This document shows positions 33,349 through 42,624 of a DNA stretch of 64,000 nucleotides, piece by piece (the stretch's first letter is position 1; each line of letters opens with the position of its first letter). The notes below the pieces were generated by a model. The model worked only from the letters and a program-made list of their open reading frames with translations. It did not search any database and was not told the origin of the DNA. The DNA is from Acidiferrum sp963764675 (lineage in GTDB: Bacteria; Acidobacteriota; Terriglobia; Acidiferrales; UBA7541), in NCBI GenBank assembly GCA_963764675.1, contig CAVXTQ010000007.1, positions 992,001 to 1,056,000 of the forward strand, given 5' to 3'. A program made the position numbers and the translations under genes.

Positions 33349-34845
33349 TTGCATCTAGCTTCCTTGCTTGAAATTTCGGGGGCCACCCCGAAACGGCTGA
33401 CAACTCTTATTCTGGCGGGCGGGCTGGCGTTTTTGAGCGTCAGTCAGTGCGACGCCCAAATCCTGCACAGGAAAAAGAAGGTCAACAAGGCCACCACCGC
33501 CGATAACACGGCCGAACCCGACAAGGTGTTGTACGACCGGGCGATCGAAGACATCAAGCACGGACGCCAAGAAGTGGGCCGGTTGAGCTTGCAGACGTTG
33601 ATCAACACCTACCCGGATAGCGAATACCTCGCCAAAGCAAAGCTGGCGATTGCCGACTCGTACTACAAAGAGGGCGGCACAGCGAACATGGCGCAAGCGA
33701 TCCAAGGCTATAAGGACTTCGAGATCTTCTTCCCGTTCCTGCCGGAAGCGTCCTACGCGCAATTGCAGGTAGCGAACACGCACTATCAACAGATCGCCAA
33801 GCCGGATCGCGACCGCACCGAGGCGAAGGCCGCCGAGGACGAGTACCAAACATTTCTGCAAAAATACCCCAAGGACCCGCTGGCAGCAAAAGCCGAGCAG
33901 CGGCTGCGCAACGTTCAGGAGATCATCGCGGAAGGCGATTACCGCATCGGCTACTTTTACTATGTGAAGGGCGACAAGCGCGCAGCGGCAGCGCGGCTGC
34001 TGGTAATGACCAAGCGCTATCCGCTGTTCAGCAAATCCGACCGCGCGCTGTGGATGCTTGGCGACATTTTCGAGAAGAGCGAGCACAAAGAAATTGCGTC
34101 GATCTACTACGGGCAGATCATACGGAATTATCCGCTGTCTCCCCTGGTGCCGGACGCGAAGAGCAGACTGACGGCTTTTAAAGTGCCCGTGCCCCAAGCC
34201 GATCCGAAGGCAGTCGCCTGGATGACGGCGGAACAGAACACGCCGCGGCAGCACGACAGTCTGGTCAAGAAGCCCCTGGCGCTGGTGCGCACGGGGCCGC
34301 ACGACGAGTTCATCACCGCCGCCCGAACCGGGGCGCCGAATCTTCAGCCGGAGTCAGACACGACTTCGGCGACGGACATTTTGAAGCCCGGGAACCGCTC
34401 GCAATTGGGTGCCGGCGGCTCGGGAGGCACCGGGGCAGTGGTCGAGATCGTCACGCCGGGGACCAGCGATACGACCTCAGGGACGACGGAAGGCACCGCG
34501 ACAGGCACTGCGACGGACGGAACCACAACGGAGACTCCGAGCGCGCAGCCTCCGGCGGAAACAAATCCGGCAAACCCTGGGGGCGATCCAAGCGCAGTGC
34601 CACCCACGGGCACGCAGCCGGCGACGCCAAACGATGCCGGTGCAAACCCGGTGAACACCACGACGACGACGGGAACGCCGCCGGCTGCCACCGACGGCAA
34701 AGGCGATGCGGCAACAGCCACAACGCCGCAAAACGCCGACGGGACCGCCAAAACGGACGATTCGCAAAACGGGACCAGTACGACCACCCAGAAGGAATCC
34801 AGCAGCAAGAAGAAGAAGGGCCTGCGCAAGATCGTGCCCTGGTAG
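33349..34845 (+). CDS. bamD: BamD/YfiO-like outer-membrane assembly protein with long low-complexity tail
   Basis: A TTG start at 33349 follows AGGAGAGGTG. The 498-residue product has a hydrophobic leader ending SVSQCDAQ (a poor lipobox, since Gln precedes Cys), then TPR-type repeats: DKVLYDRAIEDIKHGRQEVG, TLINTYPDSEYLAKAKLAIADSYY, YKDFEIFFPFLPEASYAQLQ and TFLQKYPKDPLAAKAEQRL. This is the BamD/YfiO pattern for the beta-barrel assembly complex at the periplasmic face of the outer membrane. From about residue 320 a Thr/Gly/Pro/Ala-rich tail of some 160 residues runs to a basic end (SSKKKKGLRKIVPW). E. coli BamD (245 residues) has no such tail. Confidence 0.85.
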   Translation: MHLASLLEISGATPKRLTTLILAGGLAFLSVSQCDAQILHRKKKVNKATTADNTAEPDKVLYDRAIEDIKHGRQEVGRLSLQTLINTYPDSEYLAKAKLAIADSYYKEGGTANMAQAIQGYKDFEIFFPFLPEASYAQLQVANTHYQQIAKPDRDRTEAKAAEDEYQTFLQKYPKDPLAAKAEQRLRNVQEIIAEGDYRIGYFYYVKGDKRAAAARLLVMTKRYPLFSKSDRALWMLGDIFEKSEHKEIASIYYGQIIRNYPLSPLVPDAKSRLTAFKVPVPQADPKAVAWMTAEQNTPRQHDSLVKKPLALVRTGPHDEFITAARTGAPNLQPESDTTSATDILKPGNRSQLGAGGSGGTGAVVEIVTPGTSDTTSGTTEGTATGTATDGTTTETPSAQPPAETNPANPGGDPSAVPPTGTQPATPNDAGANPVNTTTTTGTPPAATDGKGDAATATTPQNADGTAKTDDSQNGTSTTTQKESSSKKKKGLRKIVPW

Positions 34846-34874
34846 AAACCGCGTCATGGCGGCTATGATTCGGG

Positions 34875-34904
34875 AAGAGCGCGGCTGACCGCCGCGCTCT
34901 TTTC
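34875..34904 (+). terminator. Rho-independent terminator after bamD
   Basis: AAGAGCGCGG (34875-34884) pairs with CCGCGCTCTT (34892-34901) across a 7-nt loop and is followed by TT then CC. It begins 30 bp after the bamD stop. The remainder of the gap to 35149 holds a hairpin GCACTC-AAGGCG-GAGTGC near 35000-35017 and nothing else recognised. Confidence 0.8.
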
Positions 34905-35148
34905 CATTTTCGGGCACGTTCAGGCGCGCGATGACGCGGCATAAAGTTGCCGAAAACTCTAGTATCTATTTCCGACACACCTGTCCGGGATGGCGTTGAC
35001 GCACTCAAGGCGGAGTGCTCCAATACTGAGAAGTCCCCCTTTGCCAGCGGGCTGTAGCCGCTAGCGGGGAGGACCGGGCGGCCACCACGAGTGGCAGCCA
35101 CACAACGTTTTGCATCTCGAACGTGGGTGTGTTCCCGGAGGACGTTCG

Positions 35149-36735
35149 GTGGCCAAGATCCTGGTTGCGGACGACAACAGCAATATCCAGAAGATGGTGG
35201 GTCTTGCGCTGAAAGACCACGGCATTGAAGTCGTGGCTGTCGGAAACGGCGAAGCGGCGGTGCGAAAAATCGCCGACATACGCCCCGATCTGGTATTGGC
35301 AGACGTGTTCATGCCGGTGCGAAACGGCTACGAAGTCTGCAAGTTCGTAAAAGACGACAAATCGTTGGCGCACATCCCGGTGATTCTGCTGGTCGGAGCG
35401 TTTGACCCGCTGGACGAGCAGGAAGCGCAACGAGCAGGCGCAGACGGCGTCCTGAAGAAGCCTTTCGTTCCCCCCGATCCCCTTATTTCCATGGTGAAGT
35501 CAGCGTTGGTTCGCGCCGGCGTTGCGCATGCCGGGTTTACTCCGAAACCCGCCGCTGAGCCCGAACCGACCCCAGAAGTTGCCGCCGTGCCGCAGGCCAG
35601 CATTCCAAAGTTGCAAGCGGCGCCACAGCCGTTTGAGGTGCCCGCTGAAACGGAGTCTTTTGTCGATGAAGTGCCGGTGCGCCCCGCAGCAGTGAAGATT
35701 GCTTCCGGGGAGCAACCGGTGGCGTTCGGCAGCTTACTGGAAACGGGATCGACGGAAGAACCAGCGGACGTATCAACGGCGCCTCCGGTGATCGAACACG
35801 ATTGGCGCTCTTCTAAGCCGGAGGAAGAAGACGAGGAAGAGGAAGACACCAGCGCCAAAGGATCATGGCGGCGCGATGCGGGCGATGAAGAGGCCGTGGA
35901 GGAGGAAGCGGTAACTTCACGAGACTTCCGGAGCCGCGGTCACAAAACTTGGTCGCCGACTCGCGAGAAAGAAGATTTGGCAGCTGCGGAATCGCCGGAA
36001 AGCGTTACCGCGGCGGTAGCGGAGATTGTGCACGACCGGCAGCCGCCCGCGCCGTTTGCGGGTGATGCATGGGCAGCAGCGATCCACACGGAATCGGAGA
36101 GCAAGACTGCAGTCGCCGAGGCCGAAAAACCGGTAGCGCCGGCGGCGCAGCCAGAGTCGTTTGTGGAGCACACAGCGGTGCAGGAGTCTGTCGCTCCTGC
36201 GCTTGAGAGCACGCCGGAGGTATCGCCTTCGGTTCTCGCGGCGGATCACGCGGTAGTGGAAGCGCTGAAGTCGGAGAAGGCGAGTTCCTGGTTTTCCACG
36301 CCGCCGAACCCCTGGGAAGCGGAAGCGCAAAAGGCCAGCCAGCTTGCTTCAACGTGGGATGCCACGGCTAGCGCGCCCGTCAGCGAAACGGCTGCGCGGG
36401 GGGACGTTTCCTTCGAGGCGGCGAGTGCACCGGACGAAATCGAGGTGGTATCCGGAAACACGGTGATCTCAGAAATGCCGTCCGAGACGGTTGAAACGGT
36501 TCGCGAAGAAGCGGCACAAGCTGTGGAGCAAGCCGAACAAGAAGCGCAGCAAGCGGGGATATCATCGGACGTGAGAGAAACAGTGCACGATGCCGCGGCC
36601 CATTTGGATATGGACGCCGTCGTAGCGAAGGTACTGGCCAGACTGAGCCCCGGCCTGCTGAACGACGCGACCCGAGAGCTGCTGAAGCCCGTGGTGGAAG
36701 CGGTAATCCGCGAGGAATTGAACAAGAAATTGTAG
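35149..36735 (+). CDS. Response-regulator receiver protein with long acidic linker and amphipathic C-terminal domain
   Basis: GTG 35149 lies 7 nt after GGAGG and starts VAKILVADDNSNIQKMVG. The receiver domain (about 1-120) has DD at the acidic pocket, LVLADVFMPVRNG (phospho-acceptor Asp) and VLKKPF (conserved Lys). Residues about 130-440 are an Ala/Glu/Pro-rich, acidic, probably disordered linker. The last 80 residues are helical, ending LARLSPGLLNDATRELLKPVVEAVIREELNKKL-like, similar to the short C-terminal helix block in delta-proteobacterial FrzS-like receivers and PopZ. It may be a polarity or motility scaffold; that is inference. Total 528 residues. Confidence 0.82.
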   Translation: MAKILVADDNSNIQKMVGLALKDHGIEVVAVGNGEAAVRKIADIRPDLVLADVFMPVRNGYEVCKFVKDDKSLAHIPVILLVGAFDPLDEQEAQRAGADGVLKKPFVPPDPLISMVKSALVRAGVAHAGFTPKPAAEPEPTPEVAAVPQASIPKLQAAPQPFEVPAETESFVDEVPVRPAAVKIASGEQPVAFGSLLETGSTEEPADVSTAPPVIEHDWRSSKPEEEDEEEEDTSAKGSWRRDAGDEEAVEEEAVTSRDFRSRGHKTWSPTREKEDLAAAESPESVTAAVAEIVHDRQPPAPFAGDAWAAAIHTESESKTAVAEAEKPVAPAAQPESFVEHTAVQESVAPALESTPEVSPSVLAADHAVVEALKSEKASSWFSTPPNPWEAEAQKASQLASTWDATASAPVSETAARGDVSFEAASAPDEIEVVSGNTVISEMPSETVETVREEAAQAVEQAEQEAQQAGISSDVRETVHDAAAHLDMDAVVAKVLARLSPGLLNDATRELLKPVVEAVIREELNKKL

Positions 36736-36816
36736 TTCCCTCCCCTCTACGGCCACTTTCTACATGGATTCTCGCCGTTGTGCTACCCGCGATAGAATGG
36801 CTGTGTGACCGTTGAA

Positions 36817-36846
36817 TTGACGGCGCTGCTTTCGCCCTCGTATAGT
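36817..36846 (+). promoter_or_regulatory. Sigma-70 promoter of valS
   Basis: TTGACG (36817-36822) and TATAGT (36841-36846) are separated by 18 bp. Transcription would begin near 36853, leaving a leader of about 67 nt before ATG 36920. Confidence 0.6.
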
Positions 36847-36919
36847 CGGAGATTGTTTTGAGCACGAAGAGCCGCGTGTGCGCGTGGCGCCGTGCAAACC
36901 TGTAGGAGCGTTGCGCCGG

Positions 36920-39622
36920 ATGGCTCGCGAAATCGCCAAAGCTTACGAACCGCAGCAGATCGAACCCCGCTGGGCGGAGTTCTGGGTTGCGGAAGCCCTG
37001 TACCGCGCGGATGCGAATGCGCCGGGACCCGTGTTTTCGATCGTGATTCCTCCTCCGAATGTCACCGGCTCCCTGCATATCGGCCACATGTTGGACCACA
37101 CCGAGATCGACATCCTGACGCGCTGGCACCGCATGCGCGGCTACAACACCCTGTACCTGCCGGGAATGGACCACGCGGGTATCTCGACGCAGCGCGTGGT
37201 GGTGAAACTGCTGGCCGAGCAGGGCATCGACTATCGAAAGCTGGGACGCGAAGAATTCCTGCGGCGCGTGTGGCAATGGAAGGAAGAGAGCGGCGGAACG
37301 ATCACGCAGCAGATGCGGCAAATCGGGGAGAGCTGCGACTGGTCGCGGGAGAAATTCACGCTGTCGCCGGAACTGTCGGCGGTGGTACGCGAAGTATTCG
37401 CGCGCTTGTACAACGAGGGCCTGATCTATCGTGGCAAGCGGATGACCAACTGGTGTCCGGTGTGCCTGACGGTGCTGAGTGATCTGGAAGTGCTGCACGA
37501 GGAGCGCGCGGGACACCTGTGGCATATCAAGTACCCGGTGGCCGGCAGCCTGGAGTACCTGGTGGTGGCGACGACACGGCCAGAGACCATGCTGGGCGAT
37601 ACCGCCGTGGCGGTGCACCCGGAAGATGAACGGTACAAGCACCTAGTGGGAAAGAGCGCGATCGTGCCGCTGATCAACCGAGAAATAGCGATCATCGCGG
37701 ACGATATGGTGGATCGCGAGTTTGGGACCGGTGCCGTGAAAATCACTCCGGCGCACGATCCGAACGACTTCGAGGCCGGACGGCGGCATGGCCTGCCGGA
37801 GATCGACGTGATGACCGACGATGGGCACATGAGCGCAGCGGCGGGCGCCTATGCCGGGATGGAGCGCTTCGCCGCGCGGAAGAAGATTGTCGAGGATTTG
37901 CAGGCACAGGGCCTGCTGGAAAAGGTCACGGAGCACACCCACGCGATCGGAATCTGCGAACGGAGCAGGACGATCGTGGAGCCACGGGCTTCGACACAGT
38001 GGTTCTGCAAGATGAAGCCGCTGGCAGAGCCAGCTATCGCGGCCGTGGAGCGAGGCGAGATTCAGATCGTTCCCGACAACCGGCGCGAAGAGTATTTCAA
38101 CTGGATGAGAAACATCCGCGATTGGACGTTGTCGCGGCAGCTCTGGTGGGGACATCGCATTCCGGCGTGGTACTGCAAGGAAAACAGCCACGTGACGGTG
38201 GCGACAAAGGCGCCGGAAAAGTGTGCCGCGTGCGGGTCGAAAAACCTGGAGCAGGATCCCGATGTGCTGGATACATGGTTCAGCTCGGGGCTATGGCCGT
38301 TTTCGACACTGGGGTGGCCCGCGGACACGCAGGACTTCAAGACTTACTATCCGACCAGCCTTTTGATCACCGGCTACGACATCCTGTTTTTTTGGGTGGC
38401 CCGGATGATCATGCTGGGCATTCATTTCACGGGGAAAGTTCCCTTTCGCGCGGTGTATCTGCACTCGCTGGTGCGCACGGCGGGCGGCGAGAAGATGTCG
38501 AAATCCAAGGGCACGGGGCTCGATCCGGTGGCATTGAACCAGAAGTATGGAACGGATGCGATGCGTTTTTGCCTGGCGTCGATGGCGGCTCCAGGAACGG
38601 ACATCGTTTTGTCCGATGACCGGCTGGCCGGAGCGCGGAATTTTGCAAATAAGATCTGGAACGCGGCGCGCTTCATCTTCGTGAACCTGGACAAGTTCGA
38701 GCAGGGTGGAACGACGCTGGAGGATTTGGCCGCGCCGGAGGTTCGCGAGAAGGCTCCGTATGCATTCAACGGAAGCGTGCCACTGGTGGATGAATGGCTG
38801 TTTGAAAGGCTTGCCGCAACGACAAGTACCGTGAACACTGCCCTGGCGAACTATCGTTTCCACGAGGCGGCACAGGTCGTCTACCAGTTTTTCTGGGGCG
38901 ATTTTTGCGACTGGTACATCGAGTGGGTGAAGCCCGAACTGCAAACCGCCGACCGCGAGCGGGCGGTGGTGGCGTGGAAAAACCTATTTGCGGCGTTTGA
39001 CCGCGCGTTGCGCCTATTGCATCCGCTGATGCCCTTCCTTACCGAAGAGTTGTGGCACCAGTTGCCGCAGCGGGCGGGCGACAGATCGATTTCCTTGAAG
39101 GCGTTCGCGGACGAACGGCCGGCATCGAGCGAACAGCCTCGAACGAACGAATTCGCGCTGCTACAAGAGGTCATCGCGGAAGTGCGGAACATCCGGGCGG
39201 AGATGAAGCTCGATCCGAAGAAGAAGGTTGCGGCGGAGTTTTTCAGCTCGTACGAATACATCCGAGCGACGATCCAGCGAAACCTCGACGGGATTTTGCG
39301 GCTGGCGATCTTGTCGGACTTGAACATCTCCACGAACCGGCTGACGCAGGCGGGAGGCGCGATGCGTTCGACGGCGCAATTCGATCTGCGGATCGCGTAT
39401 TCGGACACGGTGGATATTGCGGCCGAACTCGCGCGCGTGCGGAAGGAGATCGAGCGGCTCCAAAACGATATTAGGTCGAAAGAACGGCAACTGGCGGACG
39501 AGACTTTTCGCAGCCGCGCACCAGAGAAAATTATCCACGGAATGGAAACGACGCTGGAAGAGCGACGCGTGGAGATCAAGAAGCTGCAGGAACGTCTGCG
39601 GCAATTGGAGCGCGGCGCTTAG
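36920..39622 (+). CDS. valS: Valyl-tRNA synthetase
   Basis: A 900-residue class I synthetase: PPPNVTGSLHIGHMLDHT (HIGH at 53-56), editing domain with TTRPETMLGDTAVAVHPED, zinc-like CAACGSKNLEQDPDVLDTWFSS, and GGEKMSKSKGTG (KMSKS loop). The anticodon-binding domain and C-terminal coiled coil (ELARVRKEIERLQNDIRSKE) complete the standard ValRS architecture. It charges tRNA-Val and hydrolyses misacylated Thr. ATG 36920 was preferred to an upstream start because MAREIAKAYEPQQIEPRW aligns with family N-termini; AGGAG is 11 nt upstream. Confidence 0.97.
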   Translation: MAREIAKAYEPQQIEPRWAEFWVAEALYRADANAPGPVFSIVIPPPNVTGSLHIGHMLDHTEIDILTRWHRMRGYNTLYLPGMDHAGISTQRVVVKLLAEQGIDYRKLGREEFLRRVWQWKEESGGTITQQMRQIGESCDWSREKFTLSPELSAVVREVFARLYNEGLIYRGKRMTNWCPVCLTVLSDLEVLHEERAGHLWHIKYPVAGSLEYLVVATTRPETMLGDTAVAVHPEDERYKHLVGKSAIVPLINREIAIIADDMVDREFGTGAVKITPAHDPNDFEAGRRHGLPEIDVMTDDGHMSAAAGAYAGMERFAARKKIVEDLQAQGLLEKVTEHTHAIGICERSRTIVEPRASTQWFCKMKPLAEPAIAAVERGEIQIVPDNRREEYFNWMRNIRDWTLSRQLWWGHRIPAWYCKENSHVTVATKAPEKCAACGSKNLEQDPDVLDTWFSSGLWPFSTLGWPADTQDFKTYYPTSLLITGYDILFFWVARMIMLGIHFTGKVPFRAVYLHSLVRTAGGEKMSKSKGTGLDPVALNQKYGTDAMRFCLASMAAPGTDIVLSDDRLAGARNFANKIWNAARFIFVNLDKFEQGGTTLEDLAAPEVREKAPYAFNGSVPLVDEWLFERLAATTSTVNTALANYRFHEAAQVVYQFFWGDFCDWYIEWVKPELQTADRERAVVAWKNLFAAFDRALRLLHPLMPFLTEELWHQLPQRAGDRSISLKAFADERPASSEQPRTNEFALLQEVIAEVRNIRAEMKLDPKKKVAAEFFSSYEYIRATIQRNLDGILRLAILSDLNISTNRLTQAGGAMRSTAQFDLRIAYSDTVDIAAELARVRKEIERLQNDIRSKERQLADETFRSRAPEKIIHGMETTLEERRVEIKKLQERLRQLERGA

Positions 39623-39676
39623 GACCTGGCCGAGAATCATATTTTCCACGCATTTGACGGTAGACAGCGACAAAAG

Positions 39677-40606
39677 ATGAACTGGGACTCCGCGGCCGTA
39701 CATAGTGTTATCCGGCAAGCGCTCGAAGAAGACATTGGGCCGGGTGACGCCACTTCCCTGGCCACCGTCCCAGCGATGGCGACGGCTCATGCGCGGATTA
39801 TTGCGCGGGCTCCCTTGGTGTGCGCGGGACTGCCTGTCGTAGAGAGCGTCTTTCGAGAGTTGGACATGGCCATGAGCATCGAGCTGCTAGCCAGGGATGG
39901 CGACACCGTCGAAAAACGGCGGGACCTGGTGAGGTGCCGGGGCCGCGCGCGGGCGATTCTTACGGGAGAGAGAACGGCGCTGAACTTTCTGGCGCATTTG
40001 AGTGGCATCGCCACGATGACGCAACGCTTCGTAGAACAGCTTGCCGGGACCAAAGCCAGGATTCGCGACACACGAAAGACAACACCGGGATTGCGAATGC
40101 TGGAGAAATACGCGGTACGCATGGGCGGCGGCACGAACCACCGGTTTGGGCTCTACGACGCAATCTTGTTGAAAGAGAATCACATCGCGCTGGCCGGCGG
40201 GGTGAAGGCGGCGCTCGACAAGGCGCATGCATATTCGTCGTCTCAGATGGTGACCCGTGAGATGAGCGCGTACGAAGCGTCAGGCGGTCCGCGGCAAGGA
40301 AGCGGGGGCGCTGCGCTGCCGATTCAGATTGAAGTACGCGATGAACGGGAGCTGCGCGAGGCGCTGGCGGCAGGCACGGAGGCAGTGCTGCTCGACAATA
40401 TGACGCCGGGTGAAGCGAAGCAATGCGTCGAACTGGCGCGGAGTTTGCGAGCAGACTGTGTCGTGGAGATTTCTGGCGGGATAACGCTGGAAAATGCGCG
40501 CGCTTACGCTGAGACGGGAGCGGACTTCCTTTCTTCGGGTGCACTGACCCATTCGGCACCGGCAGCGAACCTGAGCCTCCTTGTAGACAGCATCGAGGAA
40601 AAGTAA
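39677..40606 (+). CDS. nadC: Nicotinate-nucleotide pyrophosphorylase (quinolinate phosphoribosyltransferase)
   Basis: The 309-residue protein has EEDIGPGDATSLATVP, ALNFLAHLSGIAT, RIRDTRKTTPGLRMLEKYAV, MGGGTNHRFGLYDAILLKENH and EISGGITLENARAYAETGADFLS, the main NadC motifs for quinolinate and PRPP binding. It makes nicotinate mononucleotide from quinolinate in NAD synthesis. An insertion of about 25 Gly/Ala/Ser-rich residues (after HAYSSSQ) precedes the strand with IEVRDERELREAL and is absent from most homologues. birA and coaX follow on the same strand, a group of cofactor genes. Confidence 0.94.
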   Translation: MNWDSAAVHSVIRQALEEDIGPGDATSLATVPAMATAHARIIARAPLVCAGLPVVESVFRELDMAMSIELLARDGDTVEKRRDLVRCRGRARAILTGERTALNFLAHLSGIATMTQRFVEQLAGTKARIRDTRKTTPGLRMLEKYAVRMGGGTNHRFGLYDAILLKENHIALAGGVKAALDKAHAYSSSQMVTREMSAYEASGGPRQGSGGAALPIQIEVRDERELREALAAGTEAVLLDNMTPGEAKQCVELARSLRADCVVEISGGITLENARAYAETGADFLSSGALTHSAPAANLSLLVDSIEEK

Positions 40607-40736
40607 GCTTACGACGCTGTAGGGTGGGTACGCTGGCCATGCGATGAGCCGGGCCGGCGCTCGAGTTGAGATCGGTCGTGATAGGAAGGTGCGTCTGGCG
40701 GCTCCTAGCCGTTCGCGCATCGGCGAAAGCGCACAT

Positions 40737-41759
40737 ATGGCACGACGCACGAAGGCACAATCCGAGACGCTTCCCGGCACAACCGACCGGCGGCTGGCGG
40801 CGCTGCTGACGCTGCTGGCGGAAAACGCGACGATCGTGGTGAGCGGCGCGCGAATCGCGCGTGAGATCGGCGTGTCGCGCTCGACGGTGTGGCGGTGGGT
40901 GAACCGGCTGCGCGAACTGGGCGTGCGCGCGAAGGGCCAGCAACACACCGGGTATTTCCTGGAGAAGGTGCCGGACATCCTTACGCCCGACATGCTGCGG
41001 CAACGGCTGAAAGGCAGTTTGTTCGGAAAGCGTATCTATCACTTCTTCAAGGTGGACTCGACCAATCGTGTGGCGTTGGATCTCGGGCACGCGGGAGAGC
41101 CGGAAGGCGCCGTAGTTCTGGCAGAAGAGCAGACGGCGGGGCGCGGGCGGGCCGGCCACTCGTGGCATTCGGAGCGGGCCGCGGGAATCTACGTAACCCT
41201 GCTGCTGCGGCCACACTTGGCGCCCGTCCAGGCTCCGCTGCTAACCATGATGGCGGGCCTTTCGGCGCACGCGGCGATTCAAGCACTGACGGGGCTCACG
41301 GTGGACTTGAAGTGGCCCAACGATCTGTTGATCGGTGGAAAGAAAGTTGGCGGAATCCTGACGGAGATGCACGCCGAACCCGGGCAAATACGTTTTGTGA
41401 TTGTCGGAATCGGGCTGAACGTAAATCAGGAGAAGTTCCCCGGTGAACTGGGCTCCATCGCGACGTCGCTGTGCGCGGAAACCGGACGCGCACAATCGCG
41501 GCCGGAATTGCTGGTGCGGTTGCTGCGGGAATTCGAGAACGACTACAATCGATTTCTGGCGAACGGCGCAGCCAGCGTGATCGAGCGGTTCACGGCAATC
41601 TCAAGCTATGCGCTAGGTAAGCGCGTGCGAGTGACCAACGGCGCGGAGAGTTTCACCGGCGTGACGCACGGGCTGGGTCCGGAAGGACTCTTGCTGGTGA
41701 AGCGGGAGAGCGGGCAAGTGGTGAGCGTGATTGCAGGCGAAGTGGCGGAGGCACGCTAG
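40737..41759 (+). CDS. birA: Biotin-[acetyl-CoA-carboxylase] ligase / bifunctional repressor BirA
   Basis: From ATG 40737 the 340-residue protein has an N-terminal winged helix (SGARIAREIGVSRSTVWRWVNRLRELG, about 30-60). The ligase domain follows, with DSTNRVALDLG, EEQTAGRGRAGHSWHS (biotinyl-AMP loop), LKWPNDLLIGGKKVGGIL and GIGLNVNQEKFP, then the small C-terminal SH3-like domain. The HTH shows the regulatory type that can repress biotin genes as well as biotinylate carboxylases. Its stop abuts the coaX ATG (TAGATG). Confidence 0.94.
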   Translation: MARRTKAQSETLPGTTDRRLAALLTLLAENATIVVSGARIAREIGVSRSTVWRWVNRLRELGVRAKGQQHTGYFLEKVPDILTPDMLRQRLKGSLFGKRIYHFFKVDSTNRVALDLGHAGEPEGAVVLAEEQTAGRGRAGHSWHSERAAGIYVTLLLRPHLAPVQAPLLTMMAGLSAHAAIQALTGLTVDLKWPNDLLIGGKKVGGILTEMHAEPGQIRFVIVGIGLNVNQEKFPGELGSIATSLCAETGRAQSRPELLVRLLREFENDYNRFLANGAASVIERFTAISSYALGKRVRVTNGAESFTGVTHGLGPEGLLLVKRESGQVVSVIAGEVAEAR

Positions 41760-42608
41760 ATGCTGCTGACCATCGATGTCGGCAATACGAACACGGTGCT
41801 GGGCGTGTTTCGCGGCGAAGAGCTGATCGCCAACTGGCGGCTTACTACGGCCCGGCTTCAGACCGTGGACGAATACGGCGTGCTCACGCGCAATTTGTTC
41901 ACGCTGGCTGGGCTGGACGTGTCCGCGATTGGAGGCGTGATCATCAGCTCCGTCGTTCCGCCAATGAATTGGACGCTCGCCGAAATGTCGCGCATTTATT
42001 TTGGCAAGAAGGCGCTGTTCGTGGAGATGGGAGTAAGAACCGGGATGGCGGTGCTCGTCGATAACCCGCTGGAAGTTGGGGCGGACCGGATCGTGAATGG
42101 CGTGGCGGCTTTTCACAAGTTTGGCGGGCCGTGCATCGTGGTGGACTTCGGAACAGCGATCACGTTCGATGTGATCTCTGCGCGAGGCGAATATCTCGGC
42201 GGGGTGATTGCGCCGGGGTTAGGCATAGCCTCGGAAGCGCTCTTTGCGCGCGCGGCAAGGCTTCCGCGCGTGGAGATCAAAGACCCCGGCAAGGTGATCG
42301 GGACCAATACCGTCACGCACATGCAGGCGGGCCTCTACTATGGCGCGATTGACATGGTCGATGGCATGTTGACGCGCATGAAGACCGAGCTCGGCACACA
42401 GGCAACCGTCGTGGCCACGGGCGGACAAGCCCCGTTGGTGGCGCGCGGGTCCAAGCAGATCCAACACACGGACGAGTTTTTGACGCTCACGGGGTTGCGG
42501 CTGATTTGGGAGAAGAATCAAGCCCTGGCAGAAACTGGCCGAGCACCATCCGAGCCTCGCGTTTCCGCTTCGCGCTCCGCGGGGCCGGCCAAGAAAGCCC
42601 AGAGATAG
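41760..42608 (+). CDS. coaX: Type III pantothenate kinase
   Basis: The 282-residue protein begins MLLTIDVGNTNTVLGVF (phosphate-binding motif of the ASKHA fold) and contains NPLEVGADRIVNGVAAF and VVDFGTAITFDVIS, the CoaX hallmarks. It phosphorylates pantothenate in the first step of coenzyme A synthesis, and needs a monovalent cation in characterised members. It is translationally adjacent to birA. A basic Ala/Ser/Arg tail of about 25 residues follows the conserved fold. Confidence 0.95.
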   Translation: MLLTIDVGNTNTVLGVFRGEELIANWRLTTARLQTVDEYGVLTRNLFTLAGLDVSAIGGVIISSVVPPMNWTLAEMSRIYFGKKALFVEMGVRTGMAVLVDNPLEVGADRIVNGVAAFHKFGGPCIVVDFGTAITFDVISARGEYLGGVIAPGLGIASEALFARAARLPRVEIKDPGKVIGTNTVTHMQAGLYYGAIDMVDGMLTRMKTELGTQATVVATGGQAPLVARGSKQIQHTDEFLTLTGLRLIWEKNQALAETGRAPSEPRVSASRSAGPAKKAQR

Positions 42609-42624
42609 GCCGCGGCGCCCGCGC

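Noticed and set aside
36380..37642. Long minus-strand open frame (420 codons) antisense to the receiver protein and valS
   Set aside because: It runs across the end of one gene and the start of valS, has Arg/His/Pro-rich composition and no motif; a by-product of GC-rich codon use.
39960..41216. Long minus-strand open frame (418 codons) over nadC and birA
   Set aside because: Antisense to two confidently identified genes, with no conserved domain and shadow-like composition.
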